Positions 52,468-62,277 of a stretch of DNA of 64,000 nt are shown here, piece after piece. Both the position numbers and the translations under genes were made by a program. Positions within the stretch are counted from its first letter, which is position 1; every line of letters begins with the position of its first letter. The DNA lies in contig NZ_JBBODF010000001.1 of the NCBI RefSeq assembly GCF_038002825.1, positions 3,162,001 to 3,226,000 on the forward strand, written 5' to 3'. The notes under the pieces were generated by a model. It had not been told where the DNA came from. It did not search any database and worked only from the letters and a program-made list of their open reading frames with translations. The DNA is from Paenibacillus sp. FSL H8-0048 (GTDB taxonomy: Bacteria > Bacillota > Bacilli > Paenibacillales > Paenibacillaceae).

Positions 52468-53403
52468 CTACTTACTCTGCCGCAGCCGGTTCCGGTAATC
52501 CATCGGGCGGCAGCCGTAGGTTTTCTTGAACATCTCCGTGAACCGGTTCACATTGCTGAAGCCGGTCATGCCGGAGATCTCCATGATCTTCTTATCCGTG
52601 GTCTCCAGCAGGCTGACCGCCTCCGAGATCCGGTATTCGTTCAGGAAGTCCATCGGGGACAGGTCGAACTGCTTCTTCATGAACCGGCAAAAGTACGACG
52701 GGCTCATATTGACCTGCTGAGCCATATCCGAGAGCGTGATCCGCTTGCTGTAGTTCTGCTGGACGTAGGCCAGCGTTTTTTTGGCCAGCATCGAGCTGTT
52801 GCCGCCCCGGGACTGCCCGGGCAGTCCTGCCCGCGGATGCTCAGCCGCACACTTCTCCAGCCGGTACAGCACCTCGAACAGCCTGGCCTTAATCAGCATC
52901 TCATAGCCGTGCGATTCCTGCTGATAGAGATCCCGCACCTCCTCCAGCAATGGAATAAGCCGCAGCTTCTCCTCCAGCTCCCGCCCGATCAGCAGCGGAT
53001 AACGCCGGTTATCAAGGAAGAGCGGGGATACGAACTGCTGCTGAATCTTATCTCTCTCCAGGCTGGAGAGGAAATTGAAATGCACCAGCACCGCGCAGAA
53101 AATAATCTCCTCCTGATCCACGCGGATCGCCGAATGCAGCATATTGGGCTGAATGAAGACCGCCTCTCCGCTCTGGACGACCAGCTTCTCCTGTCCTACA
53201 TGAAACTTGGCCGTGCCCTTAATCATGAACAGCAGCTCCAGCTCCTCATGCCAGTGGGAATACAGCACCAGATTATTTACCTTAGATACCTTGGTTACAT
53301 GCACACTCATGCGGAATTGTCTGCTGCCATGAATAAGCTTTTCCTTCATATCCTGGGATACGGGTTCGCCGATGGAATCGAGCAGTTCAAGACTTTTTCT
53401 CAC
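52468..53403 (-). CDS. AraC family regulator of the sugar transporter
   Basis: A 311-aa AraC protein. The cupin-type N-terminal sensor (LVLYSHWHEELELLFMIKGTAKFHVGQEKLVVQSGEAVFIQPNMLHSAIR) is followed by the DNA-binding pair (ITLSDMAQQVNMSPSYFCRFMKKQFDLSPMDFLNEYRI; ISGMTGFSNVNRFTEMFKKTYGCRPMDYRNRLR). It lies 55 bp downstream of a LplC-type permease gene in the same leftward direction and probably controls the uptake genes in response to a sugar. Confidence 0.92.
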   Translation of the reverse strand: MRKSLELLDSIGEPVSQDMKEKLIHGSRQFRMSVHVTKVSKVNNLVLYSHWHEELELLFMIKGTAKFHVGQEKLVVQSGEAVFIQPNMLHSAIRVDQEEIIFCAVLVHFNFLSSLERDKIQQQFVSPLFLDNRRYPLLIGRELEEKLRLIPLLEEVRDLYQQESHGYEMLIKARLFEVLYRLEKCAAEHPRAGLPGQSRGGNSSMLAKKTLAYVQQNYSKRITLSDMAQQVNMSPSYFCRFMKKQFDLSPMDFLNEYRISEAVSLLETTDKKIMEISGMTGFSNVNRFTEMFKKTYGCRPMDYRNRLRQSK

Positions 53404-53458
53404 TGAGGTTCCCTCCCTCCCGGCCCACCGGATACTGCACGCAGCGTCAGCTCTGCAC

Positions 53459-54388
53459 TCAGCCCTTCACCGCTCCGATCATTACACCCTTCTCGAAGTA
53501 CTTCTGGATAAACGGATAGATAATCAGCACCGGCACCGTCGATACGATAATGACCGCATATTTGATCTGATCCGCGAACTGCTGGGCATAGCTGCCCGCA
53601 CCGGCACCCGCACCTGATCCGGCTCCGCCCGCGAACGCCTGATTGGATAACAGAATATTGCGCAGGACGATCTGCAGCGGCTGTAAGCTATCCGTATTGA
53701 TATAGAGCAGGGCGTTGAAGAAGTCGTTCCAGTGACCCACCACATAATAGAGCGTGATGACGGAGATCACCGCCTTGGACAGCGGAACCACCACCGAGAT
53801 GAAGTAGCGGAAGTGAGAGCAGCCGTCCAGGGTAGCCGCTTCATGCAGCTCCTCCGGTATAGCGGTCTCGAAGAAGGTCCTTGTAATAATCAGATTGTAT
53901 ACACTAATGGCGCCGTTCACAATCATTACCCAAGGCGTATTCAGCAGATTCAGGTCACGGATAAGCAGATAGGTAGGAATCATGCCCCCGCCAAAATACA
54001 TCGTGATCACGAACAGCGGCATAATGAACCTGCGTGCCCGGAACTTCCGCTGAGACAAAGCATATGCCGCCGGAAGCGTGACCAGCAGATTGAGCAGCGT
54101 GCCCAGCACCGTGTAGATCATCGTATTTTTATACCCCTGCCAGATCCGGGTGTCCTTGAATATCTGCTCATAGCCGTACAGGTTAATGTCCTTGGGCCAT
54201 AGAATAACCTGCCCCTGATTCACCATGGTAGAGTTGCTGACGGAAGCTATGATGATGAAATACAGCGGGTACGCGACCATAATGAACGCTGCGATGCTTA
54301 TAACCGCAACCACCAGCGTATACAGCCTGTCTGCGATACCGCCCGAATGCCTGATCTTTTGCGAATGAGCGGCTTGACTGTTTGACAT
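53459..54388 (-). CDS. Carbohydrate ABC transporter permease (LplC-like)
   Basis: A 309-aa membrane permease with about six helices and the EAA-type loop HEAATLDGCSHFRYFISVVVPLSKAVISVITLYY that contacts the ATPase. The terminal FEKGVMIGAVKG is characteristic of LplC/YtcP-like permeases. An Ala/Gly-rich insert (GGAGSGAGAGAGSYA) precedes the last helix and looks like a recent low-complexity expansion. It is partnered with the LplB-like gene 12 bp upstream. The ATPase (MsmX type) is not in the window. Confidence 0.92.
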   Translation of the reverse strand: MSNSQAAHSQKIRHSGGIADRLYTLVVAVISIAAFIMVAYPLYFIIIASVSNSTMVNQGQVILWPKDINLYGYEQIFKDTRIWQGYKNTMIYTVLGTLLNLLVTLPAAYALSQRKFRARRFIMPLFVITMYFGGGMIPTYLLIRDLNLLNTPWVMIVNGAISVYNLIITRTFFETAIPEELHEAATLDGCSHFRYFISVVVPLSKAVISVITLYYVVGHWNDFFNALLYINTDSLQPLQIVLRNILLSNQAFAGGAGSGAGAGAGSYAQQFADQIKYAVIIVSTVPVLIIYPFIQKYFEKGVMIGAVKG

Positions 54389-54400
54389 CCCATTTCCTCC

Positions 54401-55354
54401 TTACATCAGGCTGATTTTTGAAGTTTTTTTGGCCAGTGCATTCGCCAGCATCAGGAACGTGAAGTTAATCAGGGTATTGAATAGTCCGACCGCTGAACCG
54501 AAGCTGAACTGGTTGGATTTCACGCCCACATTGAAGACATACGTAGAGATGACCTCCGAGACGGGCTTGTTGAGACTATTTTGCATAAGAAAAGTCTTCT
54601 CGAAGCCTACACTGAGTATGCTGCCCATATTCATAATCAATAAAATAATAATGGTCGGCAGGATCGCCGGAATCTCGACATGCCATACCGTCTGCCAGCG
54701 GTTAGCCCCGTCAATCCGGGCGGCGTCATACTGCTGCGCATCCACCGAGGACAGGGCGGCGATGAAGATAATGCTGTTCCAGCCGCAGGCCTGCCAGATG
54801 GCAGAGATGACATACACCGGAACGAAGGCGCCGGGATCACCAATAAGATTCGTATCCGCAGGGATCAGGTGCAGCGCCTTCAGGAAGCCGTCAATCAGAC
54901 CGGTGGTAGGAGACAGCATAATCTGCAATAGTGCGACCAGTACAACAGTGGAAATGAAGTATGGCATATACACCGTAGTCTGCAGGATACGCTTGCGTCT
55001 ATTGCTGCGGATCGAGTTGACCACCAGCGCCAGCAGGATCGGCATCGGAAAGCCCAGCAGGATGGAGAAAAAGGCAATGATAAACGTATTCCGCAGCGTA
55101 GGCCAGAACATCGGGCTGTTGAAATACTGCTCGAAATATTTGAGCCCGGCCCATTCCCCGCCCGTCAGTCCTTTGCTGAAATTAAATTCACGAAAAGCAA
55201 GCTGGATGCCATACATCGGACCATAGCAGAAAATAGCGATATAAATGACCGCAGGAAGCACCATCAGCCATAGCTGATAATGCCCGGCATGCTTACGCAG
55301 CCATCCGTTCCCCCGCAGCGTCTGATGCGGCACCGTGGTCTGTGCTGGTTTCAT
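54401..55354 (-). CDS. Carbohydrate ABC transporter permease (LplB-like)
   Basis: A 317-aa permease: WLMVLPAVIYIAIFCYGPMYGIQLAFREFNFSKG at the first helix, MPILLALVVNSIRSNRRKRILQTTVYMPYFISTVV, and the EAA loop DAARIDGANRWQTVWHVEIPAILPTIIILLI. It forms the membrane pore with the LplC-like protein and receives ligand from the lipoprotein encoded just upstream. Confidence 0.93.
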   Translation of the reverse strand: MKPAQTTVPHQTLRGNGWLRKHAGHYQLWLMVLPAVIYIAIFCYGPMYGIQLAFREFNFSKGLTGGEWAGLKYFEQYFNSPMFWPTLRNTFIIAFFSILLGFPMPILLALVVNSIRSNRRKRILQTTVYMPYFISTVVLVALLQIMLSPTTGLIDGFLKALHLIPADTNLIGDPGAFVPVYVISAIWQACGWNSIIFIAALSSVDAQQYDAARIDGANRWQTVWHVEIPAILPTIIILLIMNMGSILSVGFEKTFLMQNSLNKPVSEVISTYVFNVGVKSNQFSFGSAVGLFNTLINFTFLMLANALAKKTSKISLM

Positions 55355-55382
55355 TTAGGAGCGCCCCTTCCATTCAAGTCCA

Positions 55383-57017
55383 CTATTTCAAGGTCGAGAG
55401 GTATTCGTCATACGCCTTTTGGCGGATTTGCAGGTTCTGCTCAAGACCGGAGCTATTGACGGAGGCGACATAGGCAGCCCACTCCTTCTCAATGTCAACC
55501 TTGGTGGTCAGCCAGTTGGCCCACTTTTGATCCGTGATATTATTGACGTTCGCCTGATTCATTGCCAGGGTGTTGGTGTCCTCCGTGCTGTATTTCATGA
55601 AGTTCTGCGGATAGACATTGCTCTTCTCGTCCGCCTTGTTCAGCAGCTCATCATAGACAGCCTTCTCCTTCAGCACATTCTGCATATCCGAGCCAAGCGT
55701 CACCTTGTCCTTCAGCGTATCAGCAATGTACATCGGACCGTTGTCCGCGAACGAATTCGTCCATTTCCACGAACCCGGATCCAGAGAAGCATCCGCCGGA
55801 GGAAGAATCGCATACGTGCCATCTCCGTTATCCTTGATTCCCTTATCTGTGTCATTCATCCCGCCGAACAGAACCTGCAAGCTGACAACCGGCTCATAAA
55901 AACCATCAATGAACCGCATTGCAGCTTCCTTGTTCTTGGAGCGGGCACTGACCGACACCGCATTGGAGCCGTAATTCTGGTAGTAGTAGTCATTGCTCCA
56001 GTACAGCTCATCCGTTGAATCTGCATGCTGCTTCAGCTGCGGCAGGGTCACATATTGATCCTTCAGCTCATTGCCGAAGCGGTCTCCAGTCTCCCAGCCC
56101 CAGGTGAATCCGACCTTGGCCGTAGTTCCATTCCCGCGGGCAACGGACTGGTATTTGGAGTAATCCTGCGTAACCACTTCCTTGCTGATCAGGTTCTGGC
56201 TGTACAGCTTCTGCAGGAATTGCATGAGTGTCTTGAACCGTTCATCTACATAGAAATTCTTAACCTGCGCCCCTTCTGTAAAATAGCCATCGCTTGCCCC
56301 GTTGGACAGCGGCAGCCCCAGGCTGCCCAGCAGCAGCTTCGGCGTGAAATCCCAGCCGAGCGGGTTGAAGTCCATCGGAATCTCATCCGTCTTGTCCCCG
56401 TTCTGATTCGGGTCGCCATCGCGGAAGGCAAGCAGCACCGTCTCTAGCTCATCCCAGGTCGTAGGCACCTGAAGGCCGAGATTGTCGAGCCAGGTTTTGT
56501 TAATGAACATCGAGGCAGTGGAGCCGGGCCAGATGCCCTTATAACGCGGAGTGCCGTAGAGCTTCCCGTCAATCTGTGTAGCAAGCGTTTTCAATTCCGG
56601 GTGCTCACTGAACATCTTTTGAATATTAGGCGCGTCCTTCTCAATCAGCGGGCCCAGATCCTCGAACAACCCGTTGAATTGCACAAAATCGGAGTTAGAG
56701 GTCGCATTGAACAGCAGATCCGGAATTTCACCGCTGGCAAACAGGGCGCTTTTCTTCTGATCCCAGTCCGCAGAGATTTGCTGCCATTCAATTTCGACAT
56801 TCGCCTTCTCCTCTATTTCAGCGAGCCATTTCATTTGCGTGACATCTTTGGTCAGTGAATGCTTCACGATAATCGCCTTCAGCTTCGTCTTCCCCTCCGG
56901 CGTGTTGCTGCTGTCGTTCCCAACATCTGAGCTGTTCTCCTTACTGCTGCAGCCTGTGAGTGATAGCCCTGCAAGACAGCCTGCCAGCACCAGAGCTAGA
57001 ATACTCTTTTTTCTCAT
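55383..57017 (-). CDS. Extracellular solute-binding lipoprotein (LplA-like)
   Basis: A 544-aa sugar-binding lipoprotein. The signal sequence and lipobox LTGC put the lipidated Cys at residue 23. The mature part has a family-1-like binding fold with features such as MFINKTWLDNLGLQVPTTWDELETVLLAFRDGDPNQNGDKTDEIP, common to LplA/YtcQ proteins. The ATG follows AAGGGGG. It is the first gene of the transporter operon. The ligand is probably an oligosaccharide or a plant or wall-derived sugar, but is unproven. Confidence 0.93.
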   Translation of the reverse strand: MRKKSILALVLAGCLAGLSLTGCSSKENSSDVGNDSSNTPEGKTKLKAIIVKHSLTKDVTQMKWLAEIEEKANVEIEWQQISADWDQKKSALFASGEIPDLLFNATSNSDFVQFNGLFEDLGPLIEKDAPNIQKMFSEHPELKTLATQIDGKLYGTPRYKGIWPGSTASMFINKTWLDNLGLQVPTTWDELETVLLAFRDGDPNQNGDKTDEIPMDFNPLGWDFTPKLLLGSLGLPLSNGASDGYFTEGAQVKNFYVDERFKTLMQFLQKLYSQNLISKEVVTQDYSKYQSVARGNGTTAKVGFTWGWETGDRFGNELKDQYVTLPQLKQHADSTDELYWSNDYYYQNYGSNAVSVSARSKNKEAAMRFIDGFYEPVVSLQVLFGGMNDTDKGIKDNGDGTYAILPPADASLDPGSWKWTNSFADNGPMYIADTLKDKVTLGSDMQNVLKEKAVYDELLNKADEKSNVYPQNFMKYSTEDTNTLAMNQANVNNITDQKWANWLTTKVDIEKEWAAYVASVNSSGLEQNLQIRQKAYDEYLSTLK

Positions 57018-57421
57018 TTGACTTACCCCCTTAGTAGGAATTCATAAATGATTTATGCTTAAGAGCGAGGCTCTGTTAGCCGGGAAACGTGAAACTGCTA
57101 GGTCCCAATAGTCAGAGAATACAAGCATTCCTTCTTCGGACCATCCGCGAAAGCGTTATCATTATTATAATTTTTCTTCTTCACCCTGTCTCACCGTATA
57201 TTACCTTTTAATCATCGTATATTGACCTTTTTGACTGCAATAGTAGCTGAATTCAGGCGAAGATTCGACTTTCGGTAGATGAAAATTGACACATGATGAA
57301 TTGTTTTGGACAACGGAGAATCACCGCTGGCGGGATAGAGAATAATAATTCCAGCTATGGAGTGACAGGCTGCAACCTTTTGCTCCGGAATCCCATCTAA
57401 GAGGATAAGAGGTGAGGTATA
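57018..57421. other. Divergent promoter region (transporter and SLH paralogue 2)
   Basis: About 400 bp. The leftward promoter candidate is GAGACA (57187-57192)-17 bp-TATAAT (57164-57169), immediately followed by a cre-like site. No other gene is seen. Confidence 0.6.
57148..57161 (-). promoter_or_regulatory. Candidate cre (CcpA) site
   Basis: TGATAACGCTTTCG on the minus strand matches the cre consensus TGWNANCGNTNWCA at all but the last base. It lies just downstream of the candidate -10 of the solute-binding-protein gene, so CcpA bound here would block transcription when preferred sugars are present. Confidence 0.6.
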
Positions 57422-58393
57422 ATGAAGAATACATTAACCCGGATGCGCACGGCCAAAATCTCGCTGGCCTGCAGCATTCTGGCGGCAACCGTAGCTTTCG
57501 GAGCACCGGCTTCCGCTTTCTCGGATCTGAAGGGCCATGCGGCTGAAGCCAAAATCAATGCCCTTCATCAGGAGGGCATCCTTAACGGAGTGACCAGCGA
57601 CAAGTTCGCGCCGAAGTCCAGCCTTACGTATGCGCAAGGCGTGCAGTTCATGGTAAGCGGCCTGAAGCTTGCTCCGCAGCGCTCCTCCGGCAAGAAGGCC
57701 AGCGATTATTTTGACAATGTAAAAAACACCGCCTGGTATGCTTCCGCATTCCTGAAGGCCAAAGAAAGCGGCTTGCCGCTGGAGCGCTCTATTGACCCTA
57801 ATGCTGTAATGACACGGGTCCAGTTCGCACAATTGCTGCTTCAGGCGCTTCAGAACAAAGGGGACTTCGCATATACGGAGATGTATGCCAACATTACGGA
57901 TGGCGGCAAGCTATCCGCACCAGAGATGAACAGCCTGCAGATTCTGATCAACACCGGACTGGTCACGCTGGAGAAGAACAACACCTTCCGTCCGAACGAG
58001 CCGGTTACCCGTGCAGAAGCTGCTGTCCTGGTCTACGATGCCGCCAAATTCGTGAAGGAAGTGATTATGATGGACGAGAACATTTCGTCTCCGGCCGGCA
58101 CATACGATGCCTCTGTTACACTGGACAAAGCTGCCGCTGGTGTCAACAAAGCTACGGTGACCGTATCCAATCTGCCGAACCCGGGATATGGCCTGGTCAT
58201 TGAGCGGATTGAGTTCGGCGCTGACAAAACCGCAGTGATCTACTTCAAGGTAACCTCACCGAAGCCCGGTTCCATGAACCCCCAGGTCATCTCGTCAGGC
58301 ACCGCCGTCACATATCTGCCGGAAGGCTACACCGCAGTAGCCCAAGCTGCACCTGGCTCAGCAACCTCAGCTGCTTCCAGAGTCATAAAGTAA
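57422..58393 (+). CDS. S-layer homology (SLH) domain protein, paralogue 2
   Basis: A 323-aa close paralogue of the protein at 51134. It has a signal peptide with cleavage near PASA, three SLH modules (AFSDLKGHAAEAKINALHQEGILNGVTSDKFAPKSSLTYAQGVQFMVSGL; TRVQFAQLLLQALQ; VTRAEAAVLVYDAAKFV) and the same C-terminal domain. The string NLPNPGYGL is identical in both paralogues, and YLP(E/A)GYTA nearly so. It is bound to the cell wall polymer. The two copies flank the sugar-uptake operon. Confidence 0.92.
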   Translation: MKNTLTRMRTAKISLACSILAATVAFGAPASAFSDLKGHAAEAKINALHQEGILNGVTSDKFAPKSSLTYAQGVQFMVSGLKLAPQRSSGKKASDYFDNVKNTAWYASAFLKAKESGLPLERSIDPNAVMTRVQFAQLLLQALQNKGDFAYTEMYANITDGGKLSAPEMNSLQILINTGLVTLEKNNTFRPNEPVTRAEAAVLVYDAAKFVKEVIMMDENISSPAGTYDASVTLDKAAAGVNKATVTVSNLPNPGYGLVIERIEFGADKTAVIYFKVTSPKPGSMNPQVISSGTAVTYLPEGYTAVAQAAPGSATSAASRVIK

Positions 58394-58422
58394 ATGAACA
58401 GCCTCCACTTAACGAGATGCAT

Positions 58423-58466
58423 CACAAAGAGCGCACCACCGGATATTTGGCTGGTGCGCTTTTTGT
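58423..58466. terminator. Bidirectional terminator between SLH paralogue 2 and GNAT
   Basis: CACAAA-AGCGCACCA and TGGTGCGCT-TTTTGTG pair around a 13-nt loop, with A and T tracts on both sides. It serves the convergent genes. Confidence 0.85.
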
Positions 58467-58507
58467 GATATGTGATTGTATAGTCACTATGAATCAGGGA
58501 GCGTTCG

Positions 58508-59422
58508 TCAGTCCAGCTCCTTAGAGTATCTGATCTCCTGGCGCCCAGTCTGGAAACCGGCTGAATGGTACAGGGTCAGTGCGCAATCATTCGTGGTTAA
58601 TGCGACCAGCTGCGCCTGCTCCAGACCCTTTTCCTGAAGATACATTAATGCATGATTCAGCAGCGCCTTGGCAATGCCTCTTCTTCTCCAGGGCTTGCAG
58701 ACAAATATATCTTCAATGATGCCAAGCTCCTCTTCCTGCCAGACCATCAGACTGCCTGCCACCCGGCCTGCATCCCGCACAACCATCGATGTCCAGAGCG
58801 GATGCTGCTGATATTCCAGCAGACGCTCCATTCCAAGCGGGGTCTCCGGCCAGATCTCCGCCTCCAGCTCCAGATAAGCCGCCCGCTGCTCCGGTGAGTC
58901 CAAAGGCACATGGGTCAATTCGAAGCCTTCCTCCAGCTCCACCGGATGGACGGATTCACGAAGATCGCGCTGAAGTGTATACAAGCGGCTATCCGGCAAG
59001 TAACCGAGATGCTCTGCGAAATAAGCATGGCAGCTCTCCTCCGCCGCATAATTGCCTGTGCACAGAAGGGTCCCATATTCGGGGGGCAGCGTACGCTCCA
59101 GCACCCGTGCCCGTTCCAGCAGAAGGGCGTAGACACTGTCACGCAGCTCCAGATCCTTTTCCCGTCCCGGCAAGGTCTTCAGATTCACAAAAATCTTATG
59201 TTTACTCTCGGCCGCGCGCCCCGGAGGCACCACATTAATGAGCTGCAGCTGGCCCTTGGCCACCATCTGCTCCCCTTCATAAGCGCAGAAGACATTCTCC
59301 CAATTATCTGCATCCCCCACCCACCAGAACAGCACATCCTCCTGCGCCGACACCTGCTCGTACATCGCGCCCAGCGCCGCCATATCCCTCTCTTCAAACT
59401 GCCGAAACACTCTGTTGCTCAA
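58508..59422 (-). CDS. GNAT family N-acetyltransferase
   Basis: A 304-aa protein. The C-terminal GNAT domain carries the acetyl-CoA signature VCKPWRRRGIAKALLNHALMYLQEKG (RxxGIA) and ALTTNDCALTLYHSAGF. The N-terminal half is a divergent second GNAT-like fold, giving a double-domain protein about twice the usual size. Substrate unknown. A relative of the 380-bp repeat lies next to it. Confidence 0.87.
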   Translation of the reverse strand: MSNRVFRQFEERDMAALGAMYEQVSAQEDVLFWWVGDADNWENVFCAYEGEQMVAKGQLQLINVVPPGRAAESKHKIFVNLKTLPGREKDLELRDSVYALLLERARVLERTLPPEYGTLLCTGNYAAEESCHAYFAEHLGYLPDSRLYTLQRDLRESVHPVELEEGFELTHVPLDSPEQRAAYLELEAEIWPETPLGMERLLEYQQHPLWTSMVVRDAGRVAGSLMVWQEEELGIIEDIFVCKPWRRRGIAKALLNHALMYLQEKGLEQAQLVALTTNDCALTLYHSAGFQTGRQEIRYSKELD

Positions 59423-59811
59423 TTACCATTCGCCGCCTTCTGTTTCTGTCCATCATAACACCGCCTGGCAGGGGACTTCCGTTCTTGAATAACTATAGTT
59501 GTTTTATACTGGTTAGCTGAATCTCCAGTTCAAATTCATAAGCGCCATTTCGCAAAAAACTGTGCCATCCTGATGAAGGAAAGCACAGCTTGTTTTTGAT
59601 CCTTGGGTCTTTGCGGCGGACCAGGATGCCGTTATCCGCTTTGAAAGGCCTCTTTTGTCGGTCAAAACGGACTCAGAAGACGCTAATGAGGCTGTCAGGC
59701 CTACTTACAGGCTCCGATCCCTGTATTATAACGGCTCCTGCGTCCACAGCGGTCCGCAAAACGCCGATTCCAGCCAAATAAGGTCCACTGAGTCCGTAAC
59801 GTCCTCTACTG
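59423..59811. repeat. Intergenic element related to the 380-bp repeat unit
   Basis: Read on the minus strand, 59575-59801 contains in order GGACTCAGTGGACCTTATTT, GCGGACC, CAGGAGCCGTTAT and ATAACGGCATCCTGGTCCGC. These are the same modules found in each tandem unit at 27772-29672, with different sequence between them. No gene is seen. Confidence 0.75.
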
Positions 59812-62040
59812 CTACTCCCCGCTGTCCGCCGACTCGCGCGGCTGGCGCATCGTCAGGCTGACGCGGCCCTTCTTCACATCCACGCCGAGTACCCACACGG
59901 TGACATTGTCGCCGACGGAGACCACGTCCATCGGATGCTTCACATAGCTGCCGCTAAGCTGGGAGATATGGACCAGCCCGTCGTTCTTGATCCCGATATC
60001 GACGAAGGCACCGAAGTCGATTACGTTGCGCACCGTGCCCTGCATCTCCATGCCGGGCAGCAGGTCTTCCATCTTCAGCACATCCTTGCGGAAGATAGGT
60101 AGCGGCAGCTCCTCACGCGGGTCGCGGCCCGGACGCTGAAGACTCTCCAGGATATCGCGCAGCGTAGGCACGCCCACTTCCAGCTTCACCGCCAATTCCT
60201 CCGCATCCTGAGCGCTTAGCTGCTCTGCAACCTCCTTGCTGCCGAGCTGCTTCACATCCAGCCCCAGCTCGCGGAACAACTTATCGACCACCGCGTAGGA
60301 TTCCGGGTGGATCGGCGTGCGGTCCAGCGTATTGTCCCCTCCGGGAATACGCAGGAACCCGATGCACTGCTCGTAGGATTTCGCGCCCAGGCGCGGCACC
60401 TTCTGCAGTGCCTTGCGCGTAGTGAACTTGCCGTTCTCCTCGCGGAACTTCACAATATTCTTGGCAATCGTCGTATTTACTCCTGCCACATACGAGAGCA
60501 GCGAGGCCGAAGCGGTATTCACGTCGACGCCGACATGGTTAACCGCCGACTCCACGACGCCCCTCAGGCTCTCTTCCAGATGCTTCTGCGACACATCATG
60601 CTGGTACTGCCCGACCCCGATGGCCTTCGGATCAATCTTGACCAGCTCCGCGAGCGGGTCCTGCACGCGGCGGGCGATGGAGGCGGCGCTGCGCTCCGCC
60701 ACATCCAGATCCGGGAACTCCTCCTGCGCCAGCTTGGAGGCCGAATACACACTGGCCCCTGCCTCGTTAACGATCAGGTAGGCCAGGTCAGGGTCGCCGA
60801 CCTCGGCAATCACCTCGGCCGTGAACTGCTCCGTCTCCCGCGAGCCGGTGCCGTTGCCAATAACGATGAGCTGGATGCCGTATTTGGCGATCAGCTCCTT
60901 GAACTTGGCCGCCGCCTCGCGCTTCTTGTTGTTCGGCGGCGTCGGATACGTGACCGCTACCTCCAGCAGCTTGCCGGTATCGTCCACTACGGCCAGCTTG
61001 CAGCCGGTGCGGTAGGCCGGGTCGACGCCCAGAACATGGCGTCCCTTCACCGGCGGCTGCAGCAGCAGGCTGCGCAGATTGCCTGAGAAGATGGAGATCG
61101 CCTGCGTCTCTCCCTTCTCGGTCATCTCCCCGCGTACCTCACGCTCAACGGAAGGGACGATCAGCCGCTTGTAGGCATCCTCGGTCACCGCTTCCAGCAG
61201 CTCCTTGACCGGAGAAGGCCCCTTCACCAGCTTGCGGATAATGAACGCATGAATCTTGTCCGGCACCACCTCGATGCCGACCTTGAGGATATTCTCCCGC
61301 TCCCCGCGGTTGATCGCGAGAATACGGTGGGGCGGCATCCGGTGCACAGGCTCCCGGTACGCATAATAATTCTCGTATACACTTTCCTGCTGGGCATCCT
61401 TGGCCTCGGAGACCAGAATTCCCTGACCCGCTGTATACTGGCGCACCCAGGAACGGATAGCCGGATCATCGGCAATATTCTCGGCAATGATATCCATCGC
61501 CCCTTGCAGCGCCAGCTCGGCGCTCTCCACACCCCGGTCCGCATCGATATACTTCGCAGCCTCTTCCAGCGGAACCCCCTGGCGTCTCTGCTCCATCACC
61601 CAATCCGCCAGCGGTTCCAGTCCCCGTTCCTTGGCGACACTGGCCCGTGTCTTGCGCTTCTGCTTGAACGGACGGTACAGATCCTCCACTTCCTGCAGCT
61701 TCACCGCCTTCATAATGCTCACCTGCAGCTCAGGAGTAAGCTTGCCCTGCTCCTCGATGCTGCGGATCACATCCTTTTTGCGGTCACCGAGGTTGCGCAG
61801 ATATCCGAGCCGTTCTTCAACATCGCGGAGGACGTTCTCGTCCAGCTCCCCGGTCATTTCCTTGCGGTATCTGGCGATGAACGGAATGGTGTTGCCCTCA
61901 TCAAGCAGCCCCACCGTAGTTCTTACCTGCTTCAGACTGATGCTCAGCTCCTTCTCAATAGCTGAAAGTATCAGTTCCTGCTCCTGACGGGCAGCGGCAT
62001 CTTCCGCCGCCTTCGCCGCCTGATTCGTATCAACTCTCAA
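59812..62040 (-). CDS. Tex family RNA-binding transcription accessory protein
   Basis: A 742-aa Tex protein. An N-terminal helical region (QEQELILSAIEKELSISLKQVRTTVGLLDEGNTIPFIARYRKEMTG) is followed by a YqgF/RNase H-like domain (GRHVLGVDPAYRTGCKLAVVDDTG), helix-hairpin-helix motifs (NVGVDVNTASASLLSYVAGVNTTIAKNIVKFREENG) and a C-terminal S1 RNA-binding domain (GMEMQGTVRNVIDFGAFVDIGIKNDGLVHISQLS..GRVSLTMRQPRE). The TTG at 62040 with an AGAGGG site 7 nt upstream gives the usual family length; the frame above it to 62259 is rejected as non-homologous. Confidence 0.93.
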   Translation of the reverse strand: MRVDTNQAAKAAEDAAARQEQELILSAIEKELSISLKQVRTTVGLLDEGNTIPFIARYRKEMTGELDENVLRDVEERLGYLRNLGDRKKDVIRSIEEQGKLTPELQVSIMKAVKLQEVEDLYRPFKQKRKTRASVAKERGLEPLADWVMEQRRQGVPLEEAAKYIDADRGVESAELALQGAMDIIAENIADDPAIRSWVRQYTAGQGILVSEAKDAQQESVYENYYAYREPVHRMPPHRILAINRGERENILKVGIEVVPDKIHAFIIRKLVKGPSPVKELLEAVTEDAYKRLIVPSVEREVRGEMTEKGETQAISIFSGNLRSLLLQPPVKGRHVLGVDPAYRTGCKLAVVDDTGKLLEVAVTYPTPPNNKKREAAAKFKELIAKYGIQLIVIGNGTGSRETEQFTAEVIAEVGDPDLAYLIVNEAGASVYSASKLAQEEFPDLDVAERSAASIARRVQDPLAELVKIDPKAIGVGQYQHDVSQKHLEESLRGVVESAVNHVGVDVNTASASLLSYVAGVNTTIAKNIVKFREENGKFTTRKALQKVPRLGAKSYEQCIGFLRIPGGDNTLDRTPIHPESYAVVDKLFRELGLDVKQLGSKEVAEQLSAQDAEELAVKLEVGVPTLRDILESLQRPGRDPREELPLPIFRKDVLKMEDLLPGMEMQGTVRNVIDFGAFVDIGIKNDGLVHISQLSGSYVKHPMDVVSVGDNVTVWVLGVDVKKGRVSLTMRQPRESADSGE

Positions 62041-62277
62041 GTATATCCCTCTTTCTATACACAGTCTGAGTTCATAGCTCTCTACTGAAATACTATCACA
62101 GTTTGCCGCAGGACCAAAGTTTGCCCCATACAAAAGAAGCAGCGGCCGCACCCTCCCCTCAGGGACAGCACAGCCGCCATCATGCAAGTATAGCATCAGG
62201 TTTAAATTCGTGAACCCGATCAGTAAGACGAAACCGATTTTTCGCATACATTTGTTCAAATGAAATATGATGATGTG

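Noticed and set aside
62041..62259. N-terminal extension of Tex to 62259
   Set aside because: The added sequence is hydrophobic and unlike Tex; the TTG at 62040 has a good ribosome site and gives normal length.
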